A stretch of 7,674 nucleotides of DNA from Verrucomicrobiales bacterium (GTDB lineage: Bacteria; Verrucomicrobiota; Verrucomicrobiia; Verrucomicrobiales; Akkermansiaceae): NCBI GenBank assembly GCA_003483645.1, contig DMYM01000502.1, positions 1 through 7,674 on the forward strand, given 5' to 3'. The position numbers and the translations under genes were made by a program. Below, in pieces: positions 1 through 5,955 of this stretch. Under the pieces are notes generated by a model. That model saw only the letters and a program-made list of their open reading frames with translations. It did not search any database and was not told where the DNA came from. Every line of letters starts with the position of its first letter. The first letter of the stretch is position 1.

Positions 1-227
1 GTGTCACGAAAGTGAATTTTCCAATTGTCTCGAGAATCGACGTTGCCTAAAGCCGCCGCCACCCCACCCTCTGCCATCACGGTGTGCGCCTTGCCTAGCA
101 AAGATTTCGAGAGCAAACCCGTGCTCAATCCTTGGGAAGCGGCTTCGATGGCCGCGCGAATGCCCGCCCCCCCCGCACCCACCACCAGCACGTCGTGCTC
201 GATTGTCTGTAGTTCGGAAACACGCAT
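1..227 (-). CDS. sdhA: Succinate dehydrogenase/fumarate reductase flavoprotein subunit, N-terminal part
   Basis: This is the FAD-carrying catalytic subunit of succinate:quinone oxidoreductase (TCA cycle and respiratory complex II), acting at the cytoplasmic face of the membrane. Only the first 75 codons are present; the gene continues off the left edge. The start is ATG at 227-225. Residues 12-26 form the FAD dinucleotide-binding fold (VLVVGAGGAGIRAAIEA), followed by SKSLLGKAHTVMAEGG, the SdhA/FrdA segment that contains the histidine used for covalent FAD attachment in the family. The sequence then continues into the glycine/alanine-rich stretch and a DNW motif. It starts 4 bp after the membrane-anchor gene, so the two are almost certainly one operon, and an iron-sulfur subunit (sdhB) is expected next. 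An 8-G run lies inside the FAD motif, but the frame is intact on both sides. Family identity is secure; succinate versus fumarate direction cannot be told from this fragment. Confidence 0.94.
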   Translation of the reverse strand, partial: MRVSELQTIEHDVLVVGAGGAGIRAAIEAASQGLSTGLLSKSLLGKAHTVMAEGGVAAALGNVDSRDNWKIHFRD

Positions 228-231
228 CGAA

Positions 232-1077
232 TCAGTCCCACGTGTTGTAGTCAGTGAAAACTCCCATGGAGACCATACGGACGTAAAAATCGGTGAACCC
301 CACCCAAATCATGCTAATCCATGCCCACATCATGTGACGGGCATTGAGCCGACTAACCTGCTTCCATGTCTTGTGGCCCAAGTGCTCCTTGCCCGCAGAG
401 CAACTAAAGCAATCGCCGCGACCACCCACCAAATGGCGAAAAGCATGGCATCCAAAAGTGTATCCACTCAGTAAAACGACGTTCATGCAAAGAACAAGGC
501 TACCCACTCCCACCCCGAACTCGCCATTGAGCACGTCACCACCTTTGAAGAAAGACATCAAGGCATCATACGACAGGATAACGATGTAACCTATGGCGAC
601 GTACAGGGTATAGCGGTGTATGTTCTGGAATACAAACAGGGCAGTTTCCCCCTTGTATTTTTTCTGCGGGAGAGCAGTTACGGTGCAAGCTAGTGGCGAT
701 GCAAAATAGGAGCGATAATAGAACTTGCGGTAGTAATAACAGGTCATTCGAAAAGCCAGGGGCCCAGCGAGAATGAAAATCGCAGGGGATTTCGGCAACC
801 AATCGGGCCACCAATTCCATGCCGTCGGCCATGCCCCGAACCAAGCATGACCTAAAGGGGCTTGATATTCGAGAGATTCATCAATGAAAAACAATGGCGA
901 ATACAGAGGAGACAGATAGGCATCAGACCAATAATGACCTGCTTGAAGCATGGCCCAGGTGGTGTAAACGACGAAGCCAAGAAAACCGGCCCCCGTGACC
1001 AAAGGTTCTACCCACCAGCGATCCACCCTCCCAGTGGAGGCGAAGGAAGTGGAATGCCCGCCAACATCTTCAGCCAT
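232..1077 (-). CDS. Succinate dehydrogenase membrane anchor subunit, five-helix type with possible Rieske-like site
   Basis: A 281-residue membrane protein starting at ATG 1077. About five hydrophobic segments are visible, at roughly residues 27-46, 98-116, 148-170, 188-208 and 248-267. The 4-bp gap to sdhA and the length match the long anchor of mycobacterial Sdh1 (Rv0249c type) rather than the short three-helix SdhC/SdhD pair. Helix 4 runs into GCHAFRHLVGG (C210, H211, H215), followed by CFSC (C223, C226). This Cys/His arrangement resembles a Rieske-type [2Fe-2S] ligand set, and a membrane-embedded cluster of this kind has been reported for mycobacterial Sdh1. Its role would be to hold SdhA/SdhB at the membrane and pass electrons to quinone. 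No Shine-Dalgarno sequence is visible upstream. The gene is AT-richer than the genes to its right. The complex II role rests on context and overall pattern; the cluster is inferred. Confidence 0.85.
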   Translation of the reverse strand: MAEDVGGHSTSFASTGRVDRWWVEPLVTGAGFLGFVVYTTWAMLQAGHYWSDAYLSPLYSPLFFIDESLEYQAPLGHAWFGAWPTAWNWWPDWLPKSPAIFILAGPLAFRMTCYYYRKFYYRSYFASPLACTVTALPQKKYKGETALFVFQNIHRYTLYVAIGYIVILSYDALMSFFKGGDVLNGEFGVGVGSLVLCMNVVLLSGYTFGCHAFRHLVGGRGDCFSCSAGKEHLGHKTWKQVSRLNARHMMWAWISMIWVGFTDFYVRMVSMGVFTDYNTWD

Positions 1078-1431
1078 TAGAAAGTTAGATAAACTGCAAA
1101 GAAAAGGGATAAGTTGAGCTGAAAGTCAATCTAGCGCTTCTTGAATCAAACCCAAACTCGCACCGCACGCTTAGGGAGCGGAATTCAAGTGTACTAGCTG
1201 ATTGCGACAATAGAATAACCAGAGCTGAAGATCATTAGGGGAAAATGCCCCGATTCCGGATGGCATGAATTCTAATTGCGTGGGCGAGCGAAACAAGTTC
1301 CAAGCGCTTCAAATCCAAGGTATTCTCATTATGGAAGAAACAGTGAATCTTTCCGCTCTTCTACGGCCGGACCATTACAGGAACCCACAGAACACCTTGA
1401 ATCCCTCCGATTCAGCCCCAAGATTCCCGCC
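1078..1431. other. Gene-free divergent region between the sdh operon and the efflux gene
   Basis: These 354 bases separate two divergently transcribed genes and should hold both promoters. The first part is AT-rich (about 37% GC over 1081-1140). No convincing promoter pair is visible. On the plus strand TAGAAT at 1211-1216 is a fair -10 hexamer, but no -35 sits at the right distance. On the minus strand TTGACT (1124-1129) is a fair -35 without a good -10. GGGG-aaaatg-CCCC at 1238-1251 is a short inverted repeat. The frames open through 1265-1431 show no recognisable protein sequence. Confidence 0.5.
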
Positions 1432-2832
1432 GTGCGACGCCTCCTGTCTCTTTTCTCTCCCAGTGTCCTGCTCCTTGCGAGCTGTGCACTACAGGAGAAT
1501 GGTAAGCGTCCCACCGGAGAGGCGGCCATCGATCTTCCCTCCCTCTGGAGCGAAGCCTCCAGTGGGCAACACAGCAAGATTTCCACCGGCTGGCTCTCCG
1601 AGTTCCAGGACCGCCGCATGAACAGCCTGGTGCGGGAAGCTGTCCGGAAGAACAACAACCTGCAGGCCTCCGCTCACCGTCTGCGGGCCACCCGTGAGAG
1701 CACCATCACGGCGAGAGCCGCCCGACTTCCCCGCATCAGTGCCGCCGGCACGACTTCCCGGAACCACGCGGGACTCGGCCCCTCCCCGGGAATCTCCAGC
1801 GGTTCCTACGGACTCTCCTTCGCAGCTAGTTGGGAAATCGACATCTGGGGTCGCCTCCGCGATCTCGATTACGCCACCCGGGCCGACTACCACGCTGCAC
1901 TCGCTGACTACCGCTCTGCTCAACTGTCTCTCGCCATCAACACTGCCAAGGCATGGGTCAACCTGACGGAAGCCCAGCAGCAGGTGGAACTGGCCGAACA
2001 AACTCTCGACGACTTCAAGAAGAGCCTCTCGCTCATCAGCCGACGCCATCGCGAGGCTCTTCTGCGAGCCGTGGATGTCCAGTTTGGTCGCAACAACGTG
2101 GCAAGCGCCGAACGCAACCTGCGCAGTCAGGTCCTGCGACGCGACGAAGCCGCACGGGCACTGCAACTCCTTCTGGGACGCTATCCGTCGGGAGAACTGA
2201 AGGCGACCTCCGACCTGCCGAATCTCAAACGGCAGGTTCCCGCCGGTCTTCCCTCGGAATTACTGGCCCGTCGACCGGACCTCACGGCAGGACGCGCCCG
2301 AATCCACGCATCGGCCCGGCGTACCGATGCTGCCCGCAAGGCCCTCCTCCCCTCCTTCCCTCTCACCGGGTCAGGAGGCACCAGGTCTGAGCAGCTTCGA
2401 CTGGCTCTCGATCCCGCTTATCTCACCTGGTCAATAGCATCATCTCTGACCCAAACCGTCTACCGGGGAGGCGCCCCCAGCGCCCAGGCACGAGCCGCCC
2501 TCGACCGCAACAAGTCCGCCATACACGATTATGCGCAGAGCGTGCTCCAGGCGTTCCGAGAAGTTGAATCTGCACTGCAGATCGATCACTCTCTCCGGGA
2601 GCAAGAAAGGTTTCTCCTCGTCGAGGTCGATCAGGCCAGCAAGGCCCAGGCCGCCGCGGAACGTGATCTCGGTCTCGGCATCGAAGGGTCCAGTGTCCTC
2701 GAAATTCTCGAATCTCAGCGCCGGGCCGTAAATGCCCGCGGCACCCTGATCCGGTTGCGTAACCAGCGACTGCAGAACCGCCTCAATCTCCACCTCGCCC
2801 TGGGAGGCGACTATGAAACCGTAGAGAGGTAG
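1432..2832 (+). CDS. RND-type efflux system outer-membrane lipoprotein (TolC/NodT family)
   Basis: This is the outer-membrane channel of a tripartite efflux pump or type I-like exporter, a trimer anchored by an N-terminal lipid. GTG 1432 is chosen because it gives a clean lipoprotein signal peptide (MRRLLSLFSPSVLLLASC, lipobox LASC, Cys18) and the usual length of 466 residues; upstream in the same frame there is only an unlikely TTG at 1276. Two OEP repeats are visible. The first contains the hallmark WEIDIWGRLR at 134-143. The second begins with GLPSELLARRPDL at 272-284, continues through the helix ending ARKALLPSFPLTGSGG, and has YRGGAPSAQARAA at 344-356. No adaptor or RND pump gene flanks it: the sdh operon diverges upstream and a convergent PDZ gene ends 24 bp downstream. 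It must therefore work with partners encoded elsewhere. The substrate cannot be inferred. No clear Shine-Dalgarno sequence precedes the start. Confidence 0.9.
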   Translation: MRRLLSLFSPSVLLLASCALQENGKRPTGEAAIDLPSLWSEASSGQHSKISTGWLSEFQDRRMNSLVREAVRKNNNLQASAHRLRATRESTITARAARLPRISAAGTTSRNHAGLGPSPGISSGSYGLSFAASWEIDIWGRLRDLDYATRADYHAALADYRSAQLSLAINTAKAWVNLTEAQQQVELAEQTLDDFKKSLSLISRRHREALLRAVDVQFGRNNVASAERNLRSQVLRRDEAARALQLLLGRYPSGELKATSDLPNLKRQVPAGLPSELLARRPDLTAGRARIHASARRTDAARKALLPSFPLTGSGGTRSEQLRLALDPAYLTWSIASSLTQTVYRGGAPSAQARAALDRNKSAIHDYAQSVLQAFREVESALQIDHSLREQERFLLVEVDQASKAQAAAERDLGLGIEGSSVLEILESQRRAVNARGTLIRLRNQRLQNRLNLHLALGGDYETVER

Positions 2833-2856
2833 GGGAGCAGGCGGGCCGATCCCGGA

Positions 2857-3741
2857 TCAAGACCCCTGGTTGCCTCGCCCCCGGTCCTGCTCCATCCGGT
2901 AGAGGGGGTGCACTTCGGGAACAACCTTCAGGTCGAGACGCCTGGTTCCTCGCAGGAGAGTCAGATTGGTAGTCCGGCCTGCCATCAGGTAGTAGAAGGC
3001 ATTCCGGGCCTCGGCGTAGTCACTCACCCGCCGCCGCCCAACCGAGAGCAGAATGTCGCCTCGCTTCAGACCAGCCACTGCGCCGGGTGAGTCCGGGCGC
3101 ACCATCTCGACGGCCAGAACCGGATTGACCGCATTGACGGTGACTCCGATCCAACAGGGCGAGACACGTCCGAAGTTCTTGAGATCGAACTCTATTCGCT
3201 CCACTGCCTCCACCGGCAAGGCATAGGTTCCATTGCCGGACCCGGGAGCCGCCTCATGGCAGAGAGCTACCACCTCCCCCTCGGCATTGATCAGTGGAGT
3301 CCCCGGCAAAGGGGCGTCCTGAAGGGGATGGTGAATGCGAATGAGGGCCACCGGCAACACCTTCCCCTGGAAGGTGTTCTCCCAGCGCACCACCCGGCTG
3401 GCCCGCTTCTGACCGGGAAGATACACTGCGGCTCCGGGCAGCAACCCGAGCGCACTACCGAGAGAAGCTGGCTCGCTGTCGTCCTCTGGTCCGGCCAGCA
3501 CGGTCAACCGGGTAACAGGATCGTGCCCGACGAACTTGAGTGCCCGGCCCGACTCCAGGGCAGCCTCTTGTGGATTGCTCCCCACCACGGCGATGGTTGC
3601 CAACCGTCCTCCACCGAGGGAAACGCTGCTGGACTGAACCGGTTCGTTCTCTCCCTCCAACGCCGTAAAAGTCACTCCCCTCTGGGCCACGAGCGCTCCT
3701 GTCGCGCAAACAAAAGCTGCCGGAAATACAACCGCTCTCAT
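2857..3741 (-). CDS. Exported PDZ-domain protein, DegP/DegS-like with lost catalytic triad
   Basis: A 294-residue protein with an N-terminal signal sequence (MRAVVFPAAFVCATGALVAQ), so it is probably periplasmic. The body follows the HtrA trypsin-like fold to the end: DPVTRLTVL, PGTPLINAEGEVVAL, then GTYALPVEAV, matching the FAIPV segment of DegP. A PDZ domain follows at about 197-275 (WIGVTV, VRPDSPGAVAGLKRGDILLSV). By eye alignment the catalytic His falls on A51 (LATIAVV versus LTNAHVV), the Asp on R78 and the Ser on P146 (PLPGTPL versus GNSGGPL), so it is probably not a protease. ATG 3741 is chosen for its signal peptide and GGAG 11 nt upstream; ATG 3789, closely preceded by AGAGGAG, would add 16 residues. 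It is the third gene of a sigma / membrane protein / PDZ set, which suggests a role in envelope sensing or as a chaperone-like scaffold. That role is inferred. Confidence 0.82.
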   Translation of the reverse strand: MRAVVFPAAFVCATGALVAQRGVTFTALEGENEPVQSSSVSLGGGRLATIAVVGSNPQEAALESGRALKFVGHDPVTRLTVLAGPEDDSEPASLGSALGLLPGAAVYLPGQKRASRVVRWENTFQGKVLPVALIRIHHPLQDAPLPGTPLINAEGEVVALCHEAAPGSGNGTYALPVEAVERIEFDLKNFGRVSPCWIGVTVNAVNPVLAVEMVRPDSPGAVAGLKRGDILLSVGRRRVSDYAEARNAFYYLMAGRTTNLTLLRGTRRLDLKVVPEVHPLYRMEQDRGRGNQGS

Positions 3742-3811
3742 TCGATGGAGAACTCCGTTGATAATCCGGAGTGGGAAGAACAAAGTCATCACTCCTCTAG
3801 AAGATGGCAAC

Positions 3812-4192
3812 CTAGAATTCGGTCGCCTTGGGCGGTTCGTTTTCCTTCTTCCCGGAGCGTTCCGCTTCGAAGTGGAGAACCTTCTGTTCCGGCACCTCCA
3901 GCGAGACTGGTTCTATCCCTTCCTTGCTGGCGTTGCCCCTGGGCCAGGCAAACAAGCCCACGATTACCAACACGTAAGCCGCGCCCGCGCCATAGGCCCA
4001 CTTCGATCCCCCCATCTCCCGCAACCAGACTCCCATCCGCTCCAGGAGCAGGCTGCGCGCGGAACGCTTCATCAAATCCTGACGCTGCCGACGATGGAAG
4101 TCCGACAGAAATCCTTCAAAATACTCGTCCGCCGGAACACCCTGTCCGCGCTCCTCAAGGAGTTCTTGAAGCTCTTGAAATTCCTTGCTCAC
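3812..4192 (-). CDS. Small single-pass membrane protein, putative anti-sigma factor
   Basis: A 126-residue protein starting at GTG 4192; an in-frame TAA two codons upstream rules out a longer form. Residues 1-60 are highly charged and helical-looking, with YFEGFLSDFHRRQRQDL at 24-40. One hydrophobic helix follows at about 65-83, then a short C-terminal part rich in Glu, Lys and Pro (84-126). The positively charged side (KRSAR, ER) before the helix suggests a cytoplasmic N-terminus and periplasmic C-terminus, the RseA/MucA layout. The gene begins 65 bp after an ECF sigma gene, the usual anti-sigma position, and precedes a PDZ pseudoprotease. It lacks the HxxxCxxC zinc motif of ZAS anti-sigma factors, so the assignment rests on topology and neighbourhood, not on a recognised domain. 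It could instead be an unrelated small inner-membrane protein. Confidence 0.75.
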   Translation of the reverse strand: MSKEFQELQELLEERGQGVPADEYFEGFLSDFHRRQRQDLMKRSARSLLLERMGVWLREMGGSKWAYGAGAAYVLVIVGLFAWPRGNASKEGIEPVSLEVPEQKVLHFEAERSGKKENEPPKATEF

Positions 4193-4210
4193 AGATTATG
4201 GGTAACTAGT

Positions 4211-4240
4211 AAATGAGTCCTGAATTCTTTGTGGAGTTCC
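4211..4240 (-). promoter_or_regulatory. Candidate ECF sigma promoter before the putative anti-sigma gene
   Basis: On the minus strand GGAACT (4240-4235) is followed after 18 nt by TCATTT (4216-4211), leaving about 19 nt to the GTG start. GGAAC at -35 is the common signature of RpoE-like ECF sigma factors, and the -10 is only a partial match. It would let the upstream sigma factor drive its own regulator and the PDZ gene. The assignment is by eye and GGAAC is a short motif, so confidence is low. Confidence 0.3.
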
Positions 4241-4246
4241 GCAAAG
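4227..4246. repeat. Near-perfect 9-bp inverted repeat between the sigma and anti-sigma genes
   Basis: Arms ctttgtgga (4227-4235) and tccgcaaag (4238-4246) pair at 8 of 9 positions around a 2-bp centre. The dyad covers the GGAAC box of the candidate ECF promoter. The small centre fits a protein-binding operator better than a terminator, and no U-tract follows on the minus strand. Confidence 0.45.
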
Positions 4247-4257
4247 TCATAAAAAAC

Positions 4258-4845
4258 TCATCGTTTCCAGAAGTCCTCCAAGTGCCCCTGCAGTTGCTTA
4301 TGGGCATAGTAAAGACGGGATCTTACTGTGCCTTCGGATACTCCAAGGATCTTACTGATCTCAGCGTGCGGCATTCCCTGAATGTCAAACATGGTGACAA
4401 CTGCTCTGTGGTCTTCAGACAGAGCCTGGAGCGCTTCGTTCAATCTTTTTTGAAGTTCGTGGATGTTGCTCTGACGACGAGGATTGGCACGGTGGCCCTG
4501 GTCCACAAAGGAGGTGTCGTTCTGAATGCCGCTGTCCACGTCATCCAGGCTGAGCCCCCTCCTCCGTCCCCGCTTCTTGAGGAAGTTGAGGGTCATGTTG
4601 GTCGCAATGGAATAGATCCAGGTATAGAAGGTAGACTTTCCGCGGAAATGCCGCAGGGAGCGGTAAGCCTTGGCGAAGATCTCCTGCAGGAGGTCGTGAG
4701 TGTCCTCCTTGTTGGAGGTCATGTTATAGACCAGACCGTAGAGCTTGCGGCTGTATTTGATGACCAGGTCATCGAAGGCCTGGGTATCCCCTTCCTGAGC
4801 ACGCCGGACGAGTTCTTGATCGGGATCATTCGCTTTTACAGCCAT
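4258..4845 (-). CDS. RNA polymerase ECF-type sigma factor (sigma-70 family, RpoE-like)
   Basis: A 195-residue alternative sigma factor that directs RNA polymerase to a stress regulon. Region 2 spans about residues 24-93, with AFDDLVIKYSRKLY, the region 2.2-type helix DLLQEIFAKAYRSL, the -10-binding segment FYTWIYSIATN and the basic end LKKRGRRR. A variable linker (94-128) leads to region 4 at about 132-186, with ALSEDHRAVVTMFDIQG and the helix-turn-helix HAEISKILGVSEGTVRSRLYYA, which reads the -35 element. There is no region 1.1 or 3, as expected for group 4 (ECF). It starts at ATG 4845 with no Shine-Dalgarno sequence. It leads a set with a probable anti-sigma factor and a PDZ pseudoprotease, so it is probably held at the membrane until an envelope signal arrives. 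The exact ECF subgroup cannot be told without a search. Confidence 0.95.
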   Translation of the reverse strand: MAVKANDPDQELVRRAQEGDTQAFDDLVIKYSRKLYGLVYNMTSNKEDTHDLLQEIFAKAYRSLRHFRGKSTFYTWIYSIATNMTLNFLKKRGRRRGLSLDDVDSGIQNDTSFVDQGHRANPRRQSNIHELQKRLNEALQALSEDHRAVVTMFDIQGMPHAEISKILGVSEGTVRSRLYYAHKQLQGHLEDFWKR

Positions 4846-4872
4846 GTGGCAGAGAGGGAAGGACTGCGCTGC

Positions 4873-4900
4873 AGCCTAAAGCACCTGCATGCAGTGTCAA
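4873..4900 (-). promoter_or_regulatory. Candidate housekeeping promoter for the ECF sigma gene
   Basis: On the minus strand a perfect TTGACA (4900-4895) is separated by 16 nt from TAGGCT (4878-4873), a weak -10 matching TATAAT at three positions. This would give a 5' leader of about 20 nt before ATG 4845. The spacer holds the 10-bp perfect palindrome CTGCATGCAG (4885-4894). It would make the sigma gene transcribed apart from the folB fusion that ends 97 bp upstream. Confidence 0.35.
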
Positions 4901-4942
4901 AGGGCAAGAACCCCTCAGGAGGGCACTTTTGGCAGCCCGCTG

Positions 4943-5950
4943 TCAGCCTCCCAATGGCTTACGCATCCGTCGCGTTCGGACAAGAACCGCCTCCGTCTCA
5001 GGAAGGATGTCCTTCTCAATTTCAACCGAGACCTCCCGGGCGGAAAACTCCTTCAGAATCATCCGGGCAACCTCGTCCGCCAGGGTCTCGATGAGCTTCC
5101 TTGGGCGCTCCCCGGCCAATTCCCCAATACGGCGGGCGACCTTGTCATAGTCCACGGTGAGCTCCAGGCGATCGCAGAGACTGGCGAAATTCCGCTCTGG
5201 AACCATCTCAGCGGTCAGGTAAAGAGTCTGCCTTTCCGCCCGCTCTTCCTCGGGAACTCCGATGAAGCAACTCACCGCCAGGCGCCGGATGACGATCGAC
5301 TCCCCGCAGGTCCATTGCGCCTCCGGGAAACTTCCCTGAAGCAGGGCGTGCACCGACTTGATGCAGGAGAACAGGAATTGGGGACCGGCCGCCGCCAGCT
5401 GCGGAGCAGGATCGTATCCGCTCAGCACTCCTATCGACGTAACTCCACCGTCATGGGCGGTCTCGATATCGTGCGCCATGTCCCCCACGTATGCGGTCTT
5501 TGCCGGATCCAGTCCATGCTTGGTAATGATCTTCCCGATCACGGTGCGTTTGTCTATCACGCCGGAGTAGGTCTGTTCAAAGTGGCTATCAAATCCGAAT
5601 TCCCGCAGTTGCTGGCTGAAATTATCCGTATTCATGCTGGTGAGCACAAAGAGGCGGATGCAATTTTCACTGCACCATTGGAGGAACTCAGCCGTGCCCG
5701 CCAGGGGGATGACCGGGTGCTCCGATGAATCGAAGGCCACGCGAAAGTGCTCTTCCAGTTCCTCGAGGGAAATGCCGGGAACATGTTCCGCGTACCACTC
5801 CGAATAAGGTAACCGGAAGCTCTCCCGGAACTGCTCCCAGGTCATTGGCTGCCTGTCATATTGCGCGAGAACTGCATTAGTGGCCGCCAGGGTGGGCGCG
5901 GAGTCATCCACCAGAGTGCCGGACCAGTCGAGAATAAGGGCTCGGAACAT
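4943..5950 (-). CDS. folB: HAD-superfamily hydrolase fused to dihydroneopterin aldolase (FolB)
   Basis: A 335-residue cytoplasmic fusion. The N-terminal HAD domain (about 1-205) has motif I LDWSGTLVDD (nucleophile D8), motif II VLTS (T104), a conserved Lys near 135-140 and motif IV GDMAHD (D157, D161), with a helical cap in between. The residue two after the nucleophile is Ser rather than the acid-base Asp of most HAD phosphatases, as in phosphonatase-type DWAG enzymes. The C-terminal domain (about 216-328) is FolB: IVIRRLAVSCFIGVPEEER, VDYDKVA, KLIETLADEVARMIL and a final EIEKD. Likely active-site residues are E236, Y268, E288 and K313. FolB converts dihydroneopterin to hydroxymethyl-dihydropterin and glycolaldehyde in folate synthesis. 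The fused HAD may supply dihydroneopterin by dephosphorylating its phosphate, which is inferred. GTG 5959 is an alternative start adding three residues. It lies downstream of dciA on the same strand. Confidence 0.9.
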   Translation of the reverse strand: MFRALILDWSGTLVDDSAPTLAATNAVLAQYDRQPMTWEQFRESFRLPYSEWYAEHVPGISLEELEEHFRVAFDSSEHPVIPLAGTAEFLQWCSENCIRLFVLTSMNTDNFSQQLREFGFDSHFEQTYSGVIDKRTVIGKIITKHGLDPAKTAYVGDMAHDIETAHDGGVTSIGVLSGYDPAPQLAAAGPQFLFSCIKSVHALLQGSFPEAQWTCGESIVIRRLAVSCFIGVPEEERAERQTLYLTAEMVPERNFASLCDRLELTVDYDKVARRIGELAGERPRKLIETLADEVARMILKEFSAREVSVEIEKDILPETEAVLVRTRRMRKPLGG

Positions 5951-5955
5951 GTCTT

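Noticed and set aside
1238..1251. GGGG-aaaatg-CCCC repeat upstream of the efflux gene
   Set aside because: Four-base arms only; noted in the intergenic entry but not strong enough to call a terminator or operator.
1265..1621. Plus-strand frame with an ATG overlapping the start of the efflux gene
   Set aside because: It runs out of frame through the efflux signal peptide, with no recognisable sequence; the efflux frame has the lipobox and family motifs.
2842..2854. Small hairpin CGGG-ccgat-CCCG in the convergent junction
   Set aside because: Four-base stem without a T-run; too weak to call a terminator.
3256..4209. Long plus-strand open frame opposite the PDZ and anti-sigma genes
   Set aside because: Low-complexity Pro/Arg/Ser-rich translation antisense to well-supported genes.
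4912..4923. CCCT-cagg-AGGG hairpin after the HAD-FolB stop
   Set aside because: Short stem, no U-tract; could be chance in a GC-rich gap.
4213..5094. Long plus-strand open frame opposite the sigma gene and the end of the HAD-FolB gene
   Set aside because: It is antisense to two clearly recognisable genes and its translation shows no family pattern.
4889..5728. Plus-strand open frame opposite HAD-FolB
   Set aside because: The minus strand carries all HAD and FolB motifs; this is a mirror frame in GC-rich coding sequence.
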